Below are positions 43,701-51,390 of a stretch of 64,000 nucleotides of DNA, piece after piece; positions within the stretch are counted from its first letter, which is position 1; each line of letters opens with the position of its first letter. Source of the DNA: Amycolatopsis orientalis DSM 43388 (GTDB lineage Bacteria; Actinomycetota; Actinomycetes; Mycobacteriales; Pseudonocardiaceae). Location: the NCBI RefSeq assembly GCF_000411975.1, contig NZ_ASXG01000170.1:49678-113677 (forward strand). The letters are read 5' to 3'. A program made the position numbers and the translations under genes. Under the pieces are notes generated by a model. That model made no database searches. It worked only from the letters and a program-made list of their open reading frames with translations, and was not told the DNA's origin.

Positions 43701-44114
43701 CCGCAAGCCGTGCTCCGACAGCAAGCGTCCGGCATACGCGTGATAAGTCAGCACGGTCGGCTCACCGGCGACCACAGTGGCCCGCAGCGCGCCCGACGGA
43801 TCGATCCGCTCCAACAGGCCCGAACCAGCGAGCCGCCGCAACCGCGCCCGCACCCGCTCGCCAAGCTGACGCGCGGCTTTCCGGGTGAAGGTCAGGCCGA
43901 GCACCCGTTCCGGGCTCACGATTCCGTTGGCCACCAACCAGACCACGCGCGCGGCCATGGTTTCGGTCTTCCCCGCGCCCGCGCCCGCGACGACCAGCGA
44001 CGGCTCGACCGGCGACGCGATCACGGTCGCCTGCTCGGGCGTCGGACGGTGCAACCCCAGTGCGTCCGCGATTTCCGCGGGTCCGACCGGGTTGGCGATC
44101 ACCACCGGGCTCAC
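40734..44114 (-). CDS. adnB: AdnB subunit of the AdnAB helicase-nuclease
   Basis: 1126 residues. The N-terminal UvrD-like motor has Walker A AGAGAGKT (43-50), LTFTRKAA (motif Ia), AVLLDEYQDTGHAQ (Walker B), GDPAQAIYGWRGA (motif III) and VLTVHSAKGLEWE (motif V). The C-terminal RecB-like nuclease has GTAFHSWLEQ and VVDWKTGSVPSEERLPALEIQLGAY, which contain the D and K of the active site. A Glu/Asp/Pro-rich linker (about 848-905) joins the two. AdnAB unwinds and resects DNA ends for recombination. GTG 44114 overlaps the adnA stop as GTGA. Confidence 0.93.
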   Translation of the reverse strand: MSPVVIANPVGPAEIADALGLHRPTPEQATVIASPVEPSLVVAGAGAGKTETMAARVVWLVANGIVSPERVLGLTFTRKAARQLGERVRARLRRLAGSGLLERIDPSGALRATVVAGEPTVLTYHAYAGRLLSEHGLRLPVQPGVRLLSETSSWQLAHRVVSTWDNDLDTDRVPPTVTAQLLALAGELGEHLISTEKLGQYTEWLCEIIENAPRAKGQRASLPVKLQEVLAAQRFRLALLPLVEDYHRRKRAEGALDFADQMSLAAQLAEGYPAVVAGERERYGAVLLDEYQDTGHAQRVLLRSLFGGVEHPPMPVTAVGDPAQAIYGWRGASAANLPRFTTDFPRRGEERLEAAHEFGLLTSFRNPPEILELANAISEPLRQRGLGVERLRARDGAGPADIAVALLPDVRAEREWVADHLAQRWHAEKEESGKPPTAAVLVRRRADMAPIAAELRMRGLPVEVVGLGGLLDEPEVADLVSTLRVLADPLAGSAAARLLTGARWRIAAADVAALWRRANELTSPEPRAKDGEEPELVAERAETAGLIDAVDEPGAPERYSAEGYRRIRRLGAELTALRRRLDQSLPELVADVERTMLLDVESLARPGSAGRAHLDAFAEVVTDYAETAPTATLLSFVDYLNTAVHAEDGLTPGEVQVVPDRVQVLTVHSAKGLEWEVVAVPHLVAEVFPGKRRSSSWLRTSTALPAHLRGDAADLPKLQIAEGYDRKEVQEALELHEEGFVAREADEERRLCYVALTRSERALLVSGHWWNESSTRAKGPSIFLSEIAEVMNEADPPLGVIDVWADEPAEDEENPLVADSRTARWPVDPLGDRRSGVATGVDLLLAEMAALEEEPEPEPEAEPLPAADDDEIPLPPEPEDEEDYLPDDEYFEDDEDVVDPEDPDGWAADTDVLLAERARAQSTVDRVALPAQLSVSQLVDLASDADALAQRLRRPLPLPPNTFARRGTAFHSWLEQRFSGDRLLEIDDLPGAADVGEAPDTDFEALQEAFENSEWADRVPVAVEVPFSADVEGLTLRGRMDAVYADPDGGWTVVDWKTGSVPSEERLPALEIQLGAYRLAWAALKKVPVDQVRAAFHYVRHGHTLRPADLLDAEGLRALVRNIPQE

Positions 44115-47100
44115 GGTCCGGTCACCTGACGCCCTTCCGGGCGCAACGGGCAGCACCCGCGCGCCGGACACCGGTCGCAGTCGGCGTTCTCGTGCGCCTG
44201 GTAGTCCGGGCCGACCGCGGCGGCCGCGGCCGACCGCACGAGTTCCAGCCACTCGCGCCCGTTGTCCTCGTCCATCGGCGGTTGATCTCGTTGTGTGGCA
44301 CCGGTTTTGTTGTTCCCCTTCGCCACGTACACGAGCTTCGCCCCGCCCGGCGTTTTCTTGCCCTCGACCGCGCCCAGCAACACCGCCAGCTGGTACGCCG
44401 CGAGCTGCGGATGCTTCTCCGCGTCCGAACTGGACACCGGCACCTTGCCGGTCTTGATGTCCACGATGACCGGACGCCCGTCCTTGTCCGTCTCGACCCG
44501 GTCGACGCGCCCGCGCAGCAGCACGCGCACCTCTTCGTCGCCCATCGGCAACTCGACCTCGATGTCCTGCTCGACCCCGGCCTCGATCAGCTCCTGCCGC
44601 GACTTTTCCAGCCATGACACGAAGTTGCGCAGCATCTGCTCCACCCGGGACCGCTCACGCCGGGAGAACCACGGCGCGCCAGCGTCCACCCGCACCCACG
44701 CTTCGTCGAGCGCGGCCTGGATCTGCTCCTCGGTACTGCCGCCCGCGATCGCTTGCGCCAAACCGTGCACCAGAGTTCCGGTCACCGCCGCCAGCTGCGC
44801 CGGGTCGCTGCCGCCATGGCGCTCGATCAGCCAGCGCAGCGGACACTTCACCAGGATTTCCACAGTGGACGGCGAGATCCGCATCAGGTCACCCGGCCCG
44901 TGCACCGGGTCCTCCGTGGACGCCTCCATCAACCCGTACCACGTGTCCGGATGCGCACCCGGAACCCCAGCGGCCGCCAACCGGGCAAGTTGCTTCGCCG
45001 CCCGCTTCCGACGGTCCGGGGCCGCCTTGTCGTCGCACACGACCTCGCGCAACTCGCCGACCAGCTCGGCCAGCACGAGCGAGCGGCCCGGCGGCTTCAT
45101 CCGGGAGTCGAGCATGCCGTCGTCCGCACCGTTCTCTTCGAGATCGTCGAGGAACCGGGACGGCTGCTCGTCTTCCCCAGCCACCGCGGTCACGAGCAAC
45201 GTCCGGCGCGCCCGGCTCGCCGCGAGGTAAAACAGCCGTCGTTCCTCGGCGAGAATCGGCGCGATGGCGGAGACCTTGTCATGTTCGTCCACTCCGGACA
45301 GCAGGTCGACCAGCCGCTCGACGCCCAGCAGCGAACCGCGCAGCCGCATATCTGGCCACGCGCCCTCCTGCACGCCGGCGATCGCGACCACTGTCCACTC
45401 GCGACCCGCCGATGCGTGCGCAGTAAGCAGCGAAACCCCTTCGCCGGGAATCGCGGCCGGAGCGAGCGTGTCCCCCGCGATGTTCTGCGACGACAGGTAA
45501 TCCGCGAACGCCGCGACGCTCGCCTTGGGCAACCGGTCGGCATACCGGCCCGCCGCGTCGAACAACGCCACCACCGCGTCCAGGTCACGATCAGCCTGCG
45601 CGCCGAGCGATCCGCCGCGATCCACCAACCGCAGCAACCGTTCCTGCAGTCCGCTCGCCTGCCATAGCTCCCACAGCACCTGCTCGACGCCTTCACCACG
45701 GCTCACCGCCTGGTGCGTGACGCTCAGCAGGTTGCCCACCCGACGAACCGGCAGCGCCTCATTGTCCGCGAGACCGACGAGAATGTCGCCGCCGCGCAAC
45801 GCTTCCACGAGCAGCTCGTCACTCGACCGTTGTCCGCCGCCGGCCAGCTCGAGCCGCCGAAGACCCCGCCGCAACCGCCTCAGCGCCAACGGATCTGCCC
45901 CGCCGAGCGACGAGGACAGCAACATTTCCGCGATATCGACGTCGAGCAGTTCCGGCTCCGCGGCGATCCGCAGCACCGCCAGCAGCGGCCGCACCGCGGA
46001 ATGCTTCGCCAACGGCAATTCCTCAGTAGCCGAACCGATCGGCACGCCGGCCGCCCGCAAGGCGCGTTGCAGGACAAGGAAAGTCCGCGCCGGAGACCGC
46101 ACCAGCACTGCCATCTCCGACCACGGCACCCCGTCGACGAGGTGCGCCCGGCGCAACTGGTCCGCGATCCAGCTGGCCTCCGCCGCCGGAGTCGGCATCA
46201 ACCGCACCCGCACCTTGCCACCGCGTTTCCCCGGCGGAGCAACCAGTTTCCGATGCGGTGACGCACCGGGCAACGTCGCGCCGAGCTTCGTGACCGCTGC
46301 CCGGACCGTCGGAGCGAGCCGGTGCGAGGTCGTCAGCAGGATCGTCCGGTCGCCGTCCTGGTCGGAATCGGCGAACAGCTTCGGGTCCGCGCCGCGGAAG
46401 GAAAACACCGACTGGTCCGGATCTCCGGCCACCACGAACTCCTCCGCGGTGTACCCGATCGTGCGGATCAACTGGACCTGCAACGGATCGAGGTGGTGCG
46501 CGTCGTCCACGAACAGGTGGCGGACCCGGCCTCGCTCGCGTTCGCGCAGTTCCTCGTCGTCCTCCAGCGCGAGCAACGCCGAGGTCACCAGCTCGGCGGC
46601 GTCGAGCGCGGGCGCGGCGGGCAGGCCGAGCGCGTTGCCTCCCGCCCCTTGCAGCTGGGTGACCTCCTCGTACTGCGCCCAGAACTGGCCGGCGGCGACC
46701 CACTCCTCGCGGTCCTGGCGATGCCCGAGCTCGGTCAGATCCTCCGGTCCGAGCCCGCGCTCGGCCGCCCGCATCAGCAGGTCGCGCAGCTCCTCGGCGA
46801 ACCCGGGCACGGTCAGCGCCGGCCGCAACTGCTCCGGCCAGTTCGTCGCGCCCTCCTCCAGGTCGCCCTCCAGCAGCTCGCGCACGACCACGTCCTGCTC
46901 CGCCCCGGCCAGCAACCGCGGCGGCGGCAGTTCCTCGGCGCGCGCTTCCAGGCGCAGCAAGGAAAACGCGTATGAGTGCACTGTGCGCACCAGGGGTTCA
47001 CTCACCGTGCGCGGCAGCGGGGATTTCTGGTCCGGGTCCGACGTGAGCCGCCGGGTCAGGTCGGCCCGCAGCGCGTCCGCCGCCCGGCGGGACGTCGTGA

Positions 47101-47323
47101 GTACCAGCACGCTCTCCGGATCCGCTCCCTCGGCGATCCGGCGCGCGGCGGCGGTGGCGAGCAACGCGGTCTTGCCGGTGCCCGGACCGCCGAGCACGCG
47201 GCGGAATCCAGCCGGTGCCGACAGCAGCCGGCGCGCGTCTTCGCCCCAGGTGAACGTGGGGGTGGCAGGGACCGGCGGGCGCACCAGCCGCGCCTGCCCG
47301 TTCCCTGCTCTCCGCACGTGCAC
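44111..47323 (-). CDS. adnA: AdnA subunit of the AdnAB helicase-nuclease
   Basis: 1070 residues. Motor domain: Walker A GGPGTGKT (45-52), Walker B region HLFVDDAHHLDPLQ (DDAH instead of DExQ), GDPDQSVFSFRGA. The C-terminal nuclease domain has VIVDIKTGKVPVSSSDAEKHPQLAAYQLA and an AddB-type 4Fe-4S site, with one cysteine in LVKCPLRWL and three in CDRCPARGCC (C-x2-C-x5-C). The altered Walker B suggests the AdnA motor is weaker than that of AdnB, as is known for mycobacterial AdnAB. Start GTG 47323 or GTG 47317. It is divergent from the alkyltransferase-like gene, with 77 bases between them. Confidence 0.92.
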   Translation of the reverse strand: MHVRRAGNGQARLVRPPVPATPTFTWGEDARRLLSAPAGFRRVLGGPGTGKTALLATAAARRIAEGADPESVLVLTTSRRAADALRADLTRRLTSDPDQKSPLPRTVSEPLVRTVHSYAFSLLRLEARAEELPPPRLLAGAEQDVVVRELLEGDLEEGATNWPEQLRPALTVPGFAEELRDLLMRAAERGLGPEDLTELGHRQDREEWVAAGQFWAQYEEVTQLQGAGGNALGLPAAPALDAAELVTSALLALEDDEELRERERGRVRHLFVDDAHHLDPLQVQLIRTIGYTAEEFVVAGDPDQSVFSFRGADPKLFADSDQDGDRTILLTTSHRLAPTVRAAVTKLGATLPGASPHRKLVAPPGKRGGKVRVRLMPTPAAEASWIADQLRRAHLVDGVPWSEMAVLVRSPARTFLVLQRALRAAGVPIGSATEELPLAKHSAVRPLLAVLRIAAEPELLDVDIAEMLLSSSLGGADPLALRRLRRGLRRLELAGGGQRSSDELLVEALRGGDILVGLADNEALPVRRVGNLLSVTHQAVSRGEGVEQVLWELWQASGLQERLLRLVDRGGSLGAQADRDLDAVVALFDAAGRYADRLPKASVAAFADYLSSQNIAGDTLAPAAIPGEGVSLLTAHASAGREWTVVAIAGVQEGAWPDMRLRGSLLGVERLVDLLSGVDEHDKVSAIAPILAEERRLFYLAASRARRTLLVTAVAGEDEQPSRFLDDLEENGADDGMLDSRMKPPGRSLVLAELVGELREVVCDDKAAPDRRKRAAKQLARLAAAGVPGAHPDTWYGLMEASTEDPVHGPGDLMRISPSTVEILVKCPLRWLIERHGGSDPAQLAAVTGTLVHGLAQAIAGGSTEEQIQAALDEAWVRVDAGAPWFSRRERSRVEQMLRNFVSWLEKSRQELIEAGVEQDIEVELPMGDEEVRVLLRGRVDRVETDKDGRPVIVDIKTGKVPVSSSDAEKHPQLAAYQLAVLLGAVEGKKTPGGAKLVYVAKGNNKTGATQRDQPPMDEDNGREWLELVRSAAAAAVGPDYQAHENADCDRCPARGCCPLRPEGRQVTGP

Positions 47324-47400
47324 ATCAGCGATGGAACCATGCCCGCTCACCCGGGTGGCGCACCGGCACACCCCTCGGCAGGACTATCCTCGGCCGGGTC

Positions 47401-47730
47401 ATGAACGACGAACTGCACGAGCGGATACGCGCAGTCATCGCCGACGTACCCGCGGGGACAGTCGCGACGTACGGCGACGTCGCAGCGCTCTCCGGCGCGC
47501 CCTCCCCGCGCATGGTCGGCCGCGCCCTCGCCGAGGACGGCCACGACCTGCCCTGGCACCGCATCCTCCGCGCGAACGGGACCCCCGCGCCGCATCTGCT
47601 GCACGAACAGCTCGAGCGGCTGCGTGCCGAGGGCGTGCTGGCCGACGGCGACAAGGTGGACCTGCGGAAGTACCGCTGGCGGCCGAATGGGGACGAGCCC
47701 GGCGAGGACGAACCTCCCGGCTTGTTCTAG
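47401..47730 (+). CDS. Alkyltransferase-like (ATL) DNA-damage recognition protein
   Basis: 109 residues. It is the DNA-binding domain of O6-methylguanine methyltransferase (VPAGTVATYGDVAALSGAPS; MVGRALA), but the catalytic PCHR is PWHR, with Trp replacing the alkyl-accepting Cys. This is the ATL hallmark: such proteins bind O6-alkylguanine and hand it to nucleotide excision repair without removing the alkyl group. A short acidic tail follows. The ATG at 47401 has TATCCT 10 bases upstream. It matches Rv3204 in its proximity to adnA. Confidence 0.92.
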   Translation: MNDELHERIRAVIADVPAGTVATYGDVAALSGAPSPRMVGRALAEDGHDLPWHRILRANGTPAPHLLHEQLERLRAEGVLADGDKVDLRKYRWRPNGDEPGEDEPPGLF

Positions 47731-47963
47731 CGCCCTTCCTTGACCGGTGCTGCGGCACGACAGCGCGCAGCTGTCGCCCCATGCGTGTTCAGCAGCGCAG
47801 AGGCGGGTCCGGCCGGGCTTCCGTAGAAGCCGACGAGGGAACCCTCCAGGAATCCTCCACGGACCGGACGCCCAGCCGCCCGCGGACATCGCGCTCTGCG
47901 CTTCCGGAGCCGGGAAAGCGTGGCGTCCGCCATCCTCCCCAGGCATAGCCCGCACCGCCCTAT
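47731..47963. other. Intergenic region before the iron-regulated gene
   Basis: No gene, hairpin or repeat is supported in these 233 bases. The base composition is similar to coding DNA, and short frames on both strands have no recognisable product. The iron box begins at its right edge. Confidence 0.5.
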
Positions 47964-47982
47964 TTAGGTTAGCCTCACCTCA
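47964..47982 (+). promoter_or_regulatory. Iron box (DtxR/IdeR/DmdR type)
   Basis: TTAGGTTAGCCTCACCTCA matches the 19-bp TTAGGTTAGGCTAACCTAA consensus of iron-dependent DtxR-family repressors at most positions. TAGGTT inside it could be the -10, and the ATG of the siderophore-interacting gene is at 47982. Fe2+-bound repressor would therefore block transcription when iron is plentiful. Confidence 0.85.
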
Positions 47983-48803
47983 TGAGCGCCCTGACTTACC
48001 ACCCCGGCCGGGTCACCGCGGTCCGGCGGGTCACTCCGCACATGGCTCGTGTCACCTTCGACTGCCCCGGTCTCGCGGCAGCGGGCCCAGCGGCGCCGGA
48101 CGCGTACGTGAAGGTGTTCTTCCCGCTCCCTGGCGACGAGGACCCGAACCTGCCGCCCGCCGAGACGGAGGACGGCGACGTCCTGTCCTGGTATCGGCGG
48201 TACCTCGCGATGCCCGACGAAGTGCGGCCGCCGATGCGGACGTACACGGTGCGCGCGGCGCGTCCGGAGAGCGGCGAGGTGGACATCGACTTCGTGCTGC
48301 ACGAGGAGACTGGTGGGCCGGCGTCGACGTGGGCCGGGCAGGCGGAGGTCGGCGGCCAGGTGGTGTTCCTCGGGCCGCACGGGCTATACGACGTGCCGGA
48401 CGGGACGACGTGGCAACTGCTGGTCGGCGACGAAACGGCGTTGCCCGCGATCGGCGGGATTCTGGAGAGGCTGCCGCGGTCGGCGCGCGCTTCGGTGTAC
48501 ATCGAGATTCCGGACCGCGCGGAGCGACAGACCTTCGAGACCAACGGTGCGGTCGAGGTGCACTGGGTGGTCCGCGGCGCGCGTACGCATGGCGAAGCGC
48601 TCGTAGACGCCGTACGCGCGGCTGAGCTGCCCAGCGGCACGCCGTACGCGTGGGTCTCTGGCGAAGCAGGCGTCGTGAAGCTCGTACGGCGACACCTTGT
48701 TCGCGAGCGCGGCTTCGACAAGACAGCCATCTGCTTCACCGGCTACTGGCGGCAAGGGCTCAGCGAAGAGGCTGCGGGACGACAGCAGGCCGAAGCGTCC
48801 TAA
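47982..48803 (+). CDS. Siderophore-interacting protein (FAD/NAD(P)H ferric-siderophore reductase)
   Basis: 273 residues of the SIP family (ViuB/YqjH). The FAD domain has PPMRTYTVRAAR (RxYT motif), the middle AGQAEVGGQVVFLGPHGLY. The NAD(P)H domain contains LLVGDETALPAIGGILERLP and YAWVSGEAGVVKLVRRHLV, and the C-terminal FTGYWRQG is diagnostic. It releases iron from imported ferric siderophores in the cytoplasm. ATG 47982 lies directly at the edge of the iron box; no siderophore synthesis or transport genes are adjacent. It is convergent with the HemD-like gene, which it overlaps by 4 bases. Confidence 0.93.
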   Translation: MSALTYHPGRVTAVRRVTPHMARVTFDCPGLAAAGPAAPDAYVKVFFPLPGDEDPNLPPAETEDGDVLSWYRRYLAMPDEVRPPMRTYTVRAARPESGEVDIDFVLHEETGGPASTWAGQAEVGGQVVFLGPHGLYDVPDGTTWQLLVGDETALPAIGGILERLPRSARASVYIEIPDRAERQTFETNGAVEVHWVVRGARTHGEALVDAVRAAELPSGTPYAWVSGEAGVVKLVRRHLVRERGFDKTAICFTGYWRQGLSEEAAGRQQAEAS

Positions 48804-49606
48804 CTCAGCTTCGCGACGACCAGCTTCACCAACGCGCCGAGGCGCTGACGCTCCGGCTGTAGCGTGCTGATTCCGGCTGCCTCCAACGGAGCCGCAGTGA
48901 CCGGACCAACGCACGCGCAGACGACCGTGCCACCGCGCAGGGTCTCGCGCAGCTCCGCGCCGTGGCCGGATTCGTCGGCGAGAGCGAGGAAGTTCGTCGC
49001 GGCGGGGGCACTGGTGAACACCAACGCGGCCAGTTCTCCGGACAGCACTTCGCGGATCAACGAGAACACCGGCGCCGGGTCCGGCGGCGTGTGCCAGCGG
49101 TAGGGCTGCACGGCGAGTACCGACGCCCCGGCCTCGACGAGTGGATCGCTGAACTCCGGCAGGGGTGCGCCGTGCAGTTGCAATGCCACGCGCGCGCCCT
49201 TGACACCCGCTTCGCTGAGCGCGCCGAACAGCTCTTCGTTGCTCTCGCCGGGTGCGGAGTACTCCTCACGCAGACCGACGCCACGCACGGCACCGACCGC
49301 TTTCGGCCCGCGCGCGAAGATCCGCGCCCCGGCGAGCGTCTCGAGCAGTCCCTCGCGAAGACCCCAGCCTTCCGCGGCGTCGAGCCAACCGCGGAACCCC
49401 GCGCCGGTGGTGACCGCGGCGAGGTCGACCGGAGCGGCGAGCACGGCTTCGGTGCCGCGGCGAAGTTCCGGATCATCGGCCAGTGGGACGATCGTGATCG
49501 TCGGCGCGTGCCGCACTTCCGCGCCGTGCCGGAGCAACGCGCCGATCAGGTCGTCCGCGCGCCGCTCGGCCGTGACGCCGATCCGCACGCCGTCCAGCTC
49601 ACCCAT
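48800..49606 (-). CDS. HemD-like protein (uroporphyrinogen-III synthase domain only)
   Basis: 268 residues of a HemD fold: IGVTAERRADDLIGALLRHGA, AVTTGAGFRGWLDAAEGWGL, FARGPKAVGAVRGVGL, LQLHGAPLPEF, VFTSAPAATNFL and CVGPVTAAPLEAAG. It is clearly related to the HemD half of the NnaR-type gene at 54116-55243 (same motif order and many identical blocks) but lacks that gene's C-terminal DNA-binding domain. It may be a true uroporphyrinogen-III synthase or a solo effector domain. The start is ATG 49606; 49618 is an alternative. Confidence 0.82.
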   Translation of the reverse strand: MGELDGVRIGVTAERRADDLIGALLRHGAEVRHAPTITIVPLADDPELRRGTEAVLAAPVDLAAVTTGAGFRGWLDAAEGWGLREGLLETLAGARIFARGPKAVGAVRGVGLREEYSAPGESNEELFGALSEAGVKGARVALQLHGAPLPEFSDPLVEAGASVLAVQPYRWHTPPDPAPVFSLIREVLSGELAALVFTSAPAATNFLALADESGHGAELRETLRGGTVVCACVGPVTAAPLEAAGISTLQPERQRLGALVKLVVAKLS

Positions 49607-49943
49607 CGCTTGCCTCATTCCCGGTGTAGGCGTGCCGGGCGATCGGCGGAGGCCCGCAGGCGAAATCTCCGCGTCGCGCCGCAACGGCACCCTGATCAGC
49701 TAGTCCATTCGCTCGGCCCGTCTCCGGCTGCCACGCGCTGGGCCGGAACGCCGCCACTCCGTCCCGCTCGATCATCCGCTCGGCCGCCTCCCGCTGCCGC
49801 GCTGGGCCGGAACAACGCCATCCAGCCCGCCTGCCCTGCGCCGCGCCAAGCCAGGACAACACCACCCGCCATCCAGCTCACCCACTCGGCCCGTCTCCCG
49901 CAATGGCGCGCCAGGCTAGAAGAACGCCGCCGCCCCGTCCAGT
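49607..49943. repeat. Gene-free stretch with imperfect repeats
   Basis: CTCGGCC(CGT/GCC)TCC-type blocks occur near 49711, 49778 and 49884, followed by variants of GCGCTGGGCCGGAAC (49736, 49800). GTCCAGCTCACCCATC, which is the start of the HemD-like gene on the plus strand, recurs in altered form near 49870 and 49930. This looks like decayed local duplication. No gene or promoter is supported inside. Confidence 0.5.
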
Positions 49944-50921
49944 TCACTCATACGCCCGCGCCATCTCGCGAATCGCCGCCGCCAGTCCCGTGCGCAGGCC
50001 CTCCGGTGCGAGCACCTCCAGATGCGGCCCGAACCGGAGCAGTTCGCCGATCGCCGGTTCTCCCGGTTCGACCGGCAGGTCGATCGTCAACCATCCGTCG
50101 CCGTCCGGTTCCGCTCCGGCGGCGACTGCCTCGCGAAGCGCCCGGGCACCGACGCTGCCCGCGTAGAACGGTACGAGAGCTTGAGCCCGCGGCGAGAGGC
50201 GGACTGTCGCCTTTCGGGGGTACATCCGGCGTTCGAACTGCTCGGACCACTCCTGCCAGTAACGAGCGAGGTCGAAGTCCGCCGGTCGCTCGAACTCCTC
50301 CCCGAGGTCGGTCAGCTCGTGGATGCGCGAAATCCGGTAGGTGCGATCGGTCCCCTCGCACCGGGCCGCGAGGTACCAGTTGCCCGCCTTGAGGATCAGC
50401 CCGAGCGGTTCGAGCACCCGCTCGACCTCGCGTTGTCCCCACCGTTCGTACCGGACTCGGACCCGTCGCCCGGCCCAGACCGCGTCGGCGACCGCGGACA
50501 GCGTCGGCAGGCTTTCGATGCCGCGATGCCACCCGGGCACGTCGAGGTAGAACCGCTCGGCGACGCGGCCGGCGCGGCTGCGCAGTTCCTGCGGCAAGGC
50601 GGCGTACAGCTTCAGCTGCGCCGCCGCCAGCACCGTGCCGAGCCCCAGCTCCGCGGCCGCGACCGGGAGCCCGGCCAGGGCCAGCGACTGGGCTTCGTCC
50701 TCGTTGAGGCCGGTCAGCCGGGTCCGGTAGCCGTCGACGAGCTGGTAGCCGCCGCTGCGGCCGCGGTCGGCGTACACCGGCACGCCCGAGGCCGACAAGG
50801 CCTCGATGTCCCGGTACACCGTCCGGACCGAAACCTCCAGCTCAGCGGCCAGTTCCTCGGCGGTCATCCGGCCGCGGTTCTGCAGCAGGAGAAGCACGGT
50901 GAGCAAACGGCCGGCACGCAT
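49944..50921 (-). CDS. WYL-domain (YafY-type) transcriptional regulator
   Basis: 325 residues. The N-terminal HTH_11 (LLTVLLLLQNRGRMTAEELAAELEVSVRTVYRDIEALSASGVPVY) is followed by a WYL domain (RVRYERWGQREVERVLEPLGLILKAGNWYLAARCEGTDRTYRISRI) and a C-terminal WCX region. WYL domains sense nucleic-acid-like or nucleotide ligands and often regulate DNA-damage or defence genes. It is divergent from a DUF3224 / AlkZ-like glycosylase / toroid operon with a 25-bp palindrome between, so it probably controls both. Confidence 0.9.
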   Translation of the reverse strand: MRAGRLLTVLLLLQNRGRMTAEELAAELEVSVRTVYRDIEALSASGVPVYADRGRSGGYQLVDGYRTRLTGLNEDEAQSLALAGLPVAAAELGLGTVLAAAQLKLYAALPQELRSRAGRVAERFYLDVPGWHRGIESLPTLSAVADAVWAGRRVRVRYERWGQREVERVLEPLGLILKAGNWYLAARCEGTDRTYRISRIHELTDLGEEFERPADFDLARYWQEWSEQFERRMYPRKATVRLSPRAQALVPFYAGSVGARALREAVAAGAEPDGDGWLTIDLPVEPGEPAIGELLRFGPHLEVLAPEGLRTGLAAAIREMARAYE

Positions 50922-50939
50922 GCGCCAAGTATGACTGAA

Positions 50940-50964
50940 ATACCTGACACAGGATGGCAGGTAT
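50940..50964. promoter_or_regulatory. Palindromic operator between the WYL regulator and its divergent operon
   Basis: ATACCTGACA (50940-50949), CAGGA, TGGCAGGTAT (50955-50964): 10-bp arms with one mismatch around a 5-base spacer. It starts 19 bases from the WYL start codon and ends 20 bases before the DUF3224 start codon, an ideal place to control both promoters. Confidence 0.7.
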
Positions 50965-50983
50965 GGGTGCTTGAGTAAGCGGC

Positions 50984-51379
50984 ATGAACACGTTTGGCAT
51001 GACGAAGTGGGATGAGCACGTGGCGAGCGGCGAGGAGGGCGGCCCCCGCGTCGCCTACGTGCACGCCGCGATGGAGTACTCGGGCGTGATCCAGGGTGCC
51101 GCCACCGGCGATTACCTGCTGTACTACCCGGGCGAGGGCTACGACGGCGGCGCGACCACGTCGCCGGGCTACGACCGGTTCGAGGGCACTGTCGACGGCC
51201 GCCGCGGCACGTTCATCGTCCGGCAGGAGTGGGGTTTCGACCCGAAGAGCATCCGCTCGACGTTCGAGGTCGTCGCCGGCTCCGGCACCGGTGAACTGAC
51301 CGGCATCCGCGGTACCGGCACCGTGCACGGCGTACTGGGCGAACCGACCGTGTCGTACACCTTCGACTACACGCTCTGA
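50984..51379 (+). CDS. DUF3224 protein
   Basis: 131 residues of the DUF3224 beta-barrel-like family. Recognisable blocks are MEYSGVIQGAATGDYLLYYPG, DRFEGTVDGRRGTF and VVAGSGTGELTGIRGTGTV. It is cytoplasmic, with no signal peptide. The function is unknown; the family resembles small lipocalin/allene-oxide-cyclase barrels and often sits under WYL or TetR control. It starts 62 bases from the divergent WYL gene, and the next gene follows after 11 bases. Confidence 0.85.
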   Translation: MNTFGMTKWDEHVASGEEGGPRVAYVHAAMEYSGVIQGAATGDYLLYYPGEGYDGGATTSPGYDRFEGTVDGRRGTFIVRQEWGFDPKSIRSTFEVVAGSGTGELTGIRGTGTVHGVLGEPTVSYTFDYTL

Positions 51380-51390
51380 AGGAGGCCGGG

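Noticed and set aside
44115..44615. Upstream extension of adnB
   Set aside because: It is an alternate frame inside the adnA nuclease domain; GTG 44114 starts the family N terminus.
47401..47730. Active O6-methylguanine methyltransferase
   Set aside because: The catalytic Cys of PCHR is Trp (PWHR), which marks an alkyltransferase-like protein.
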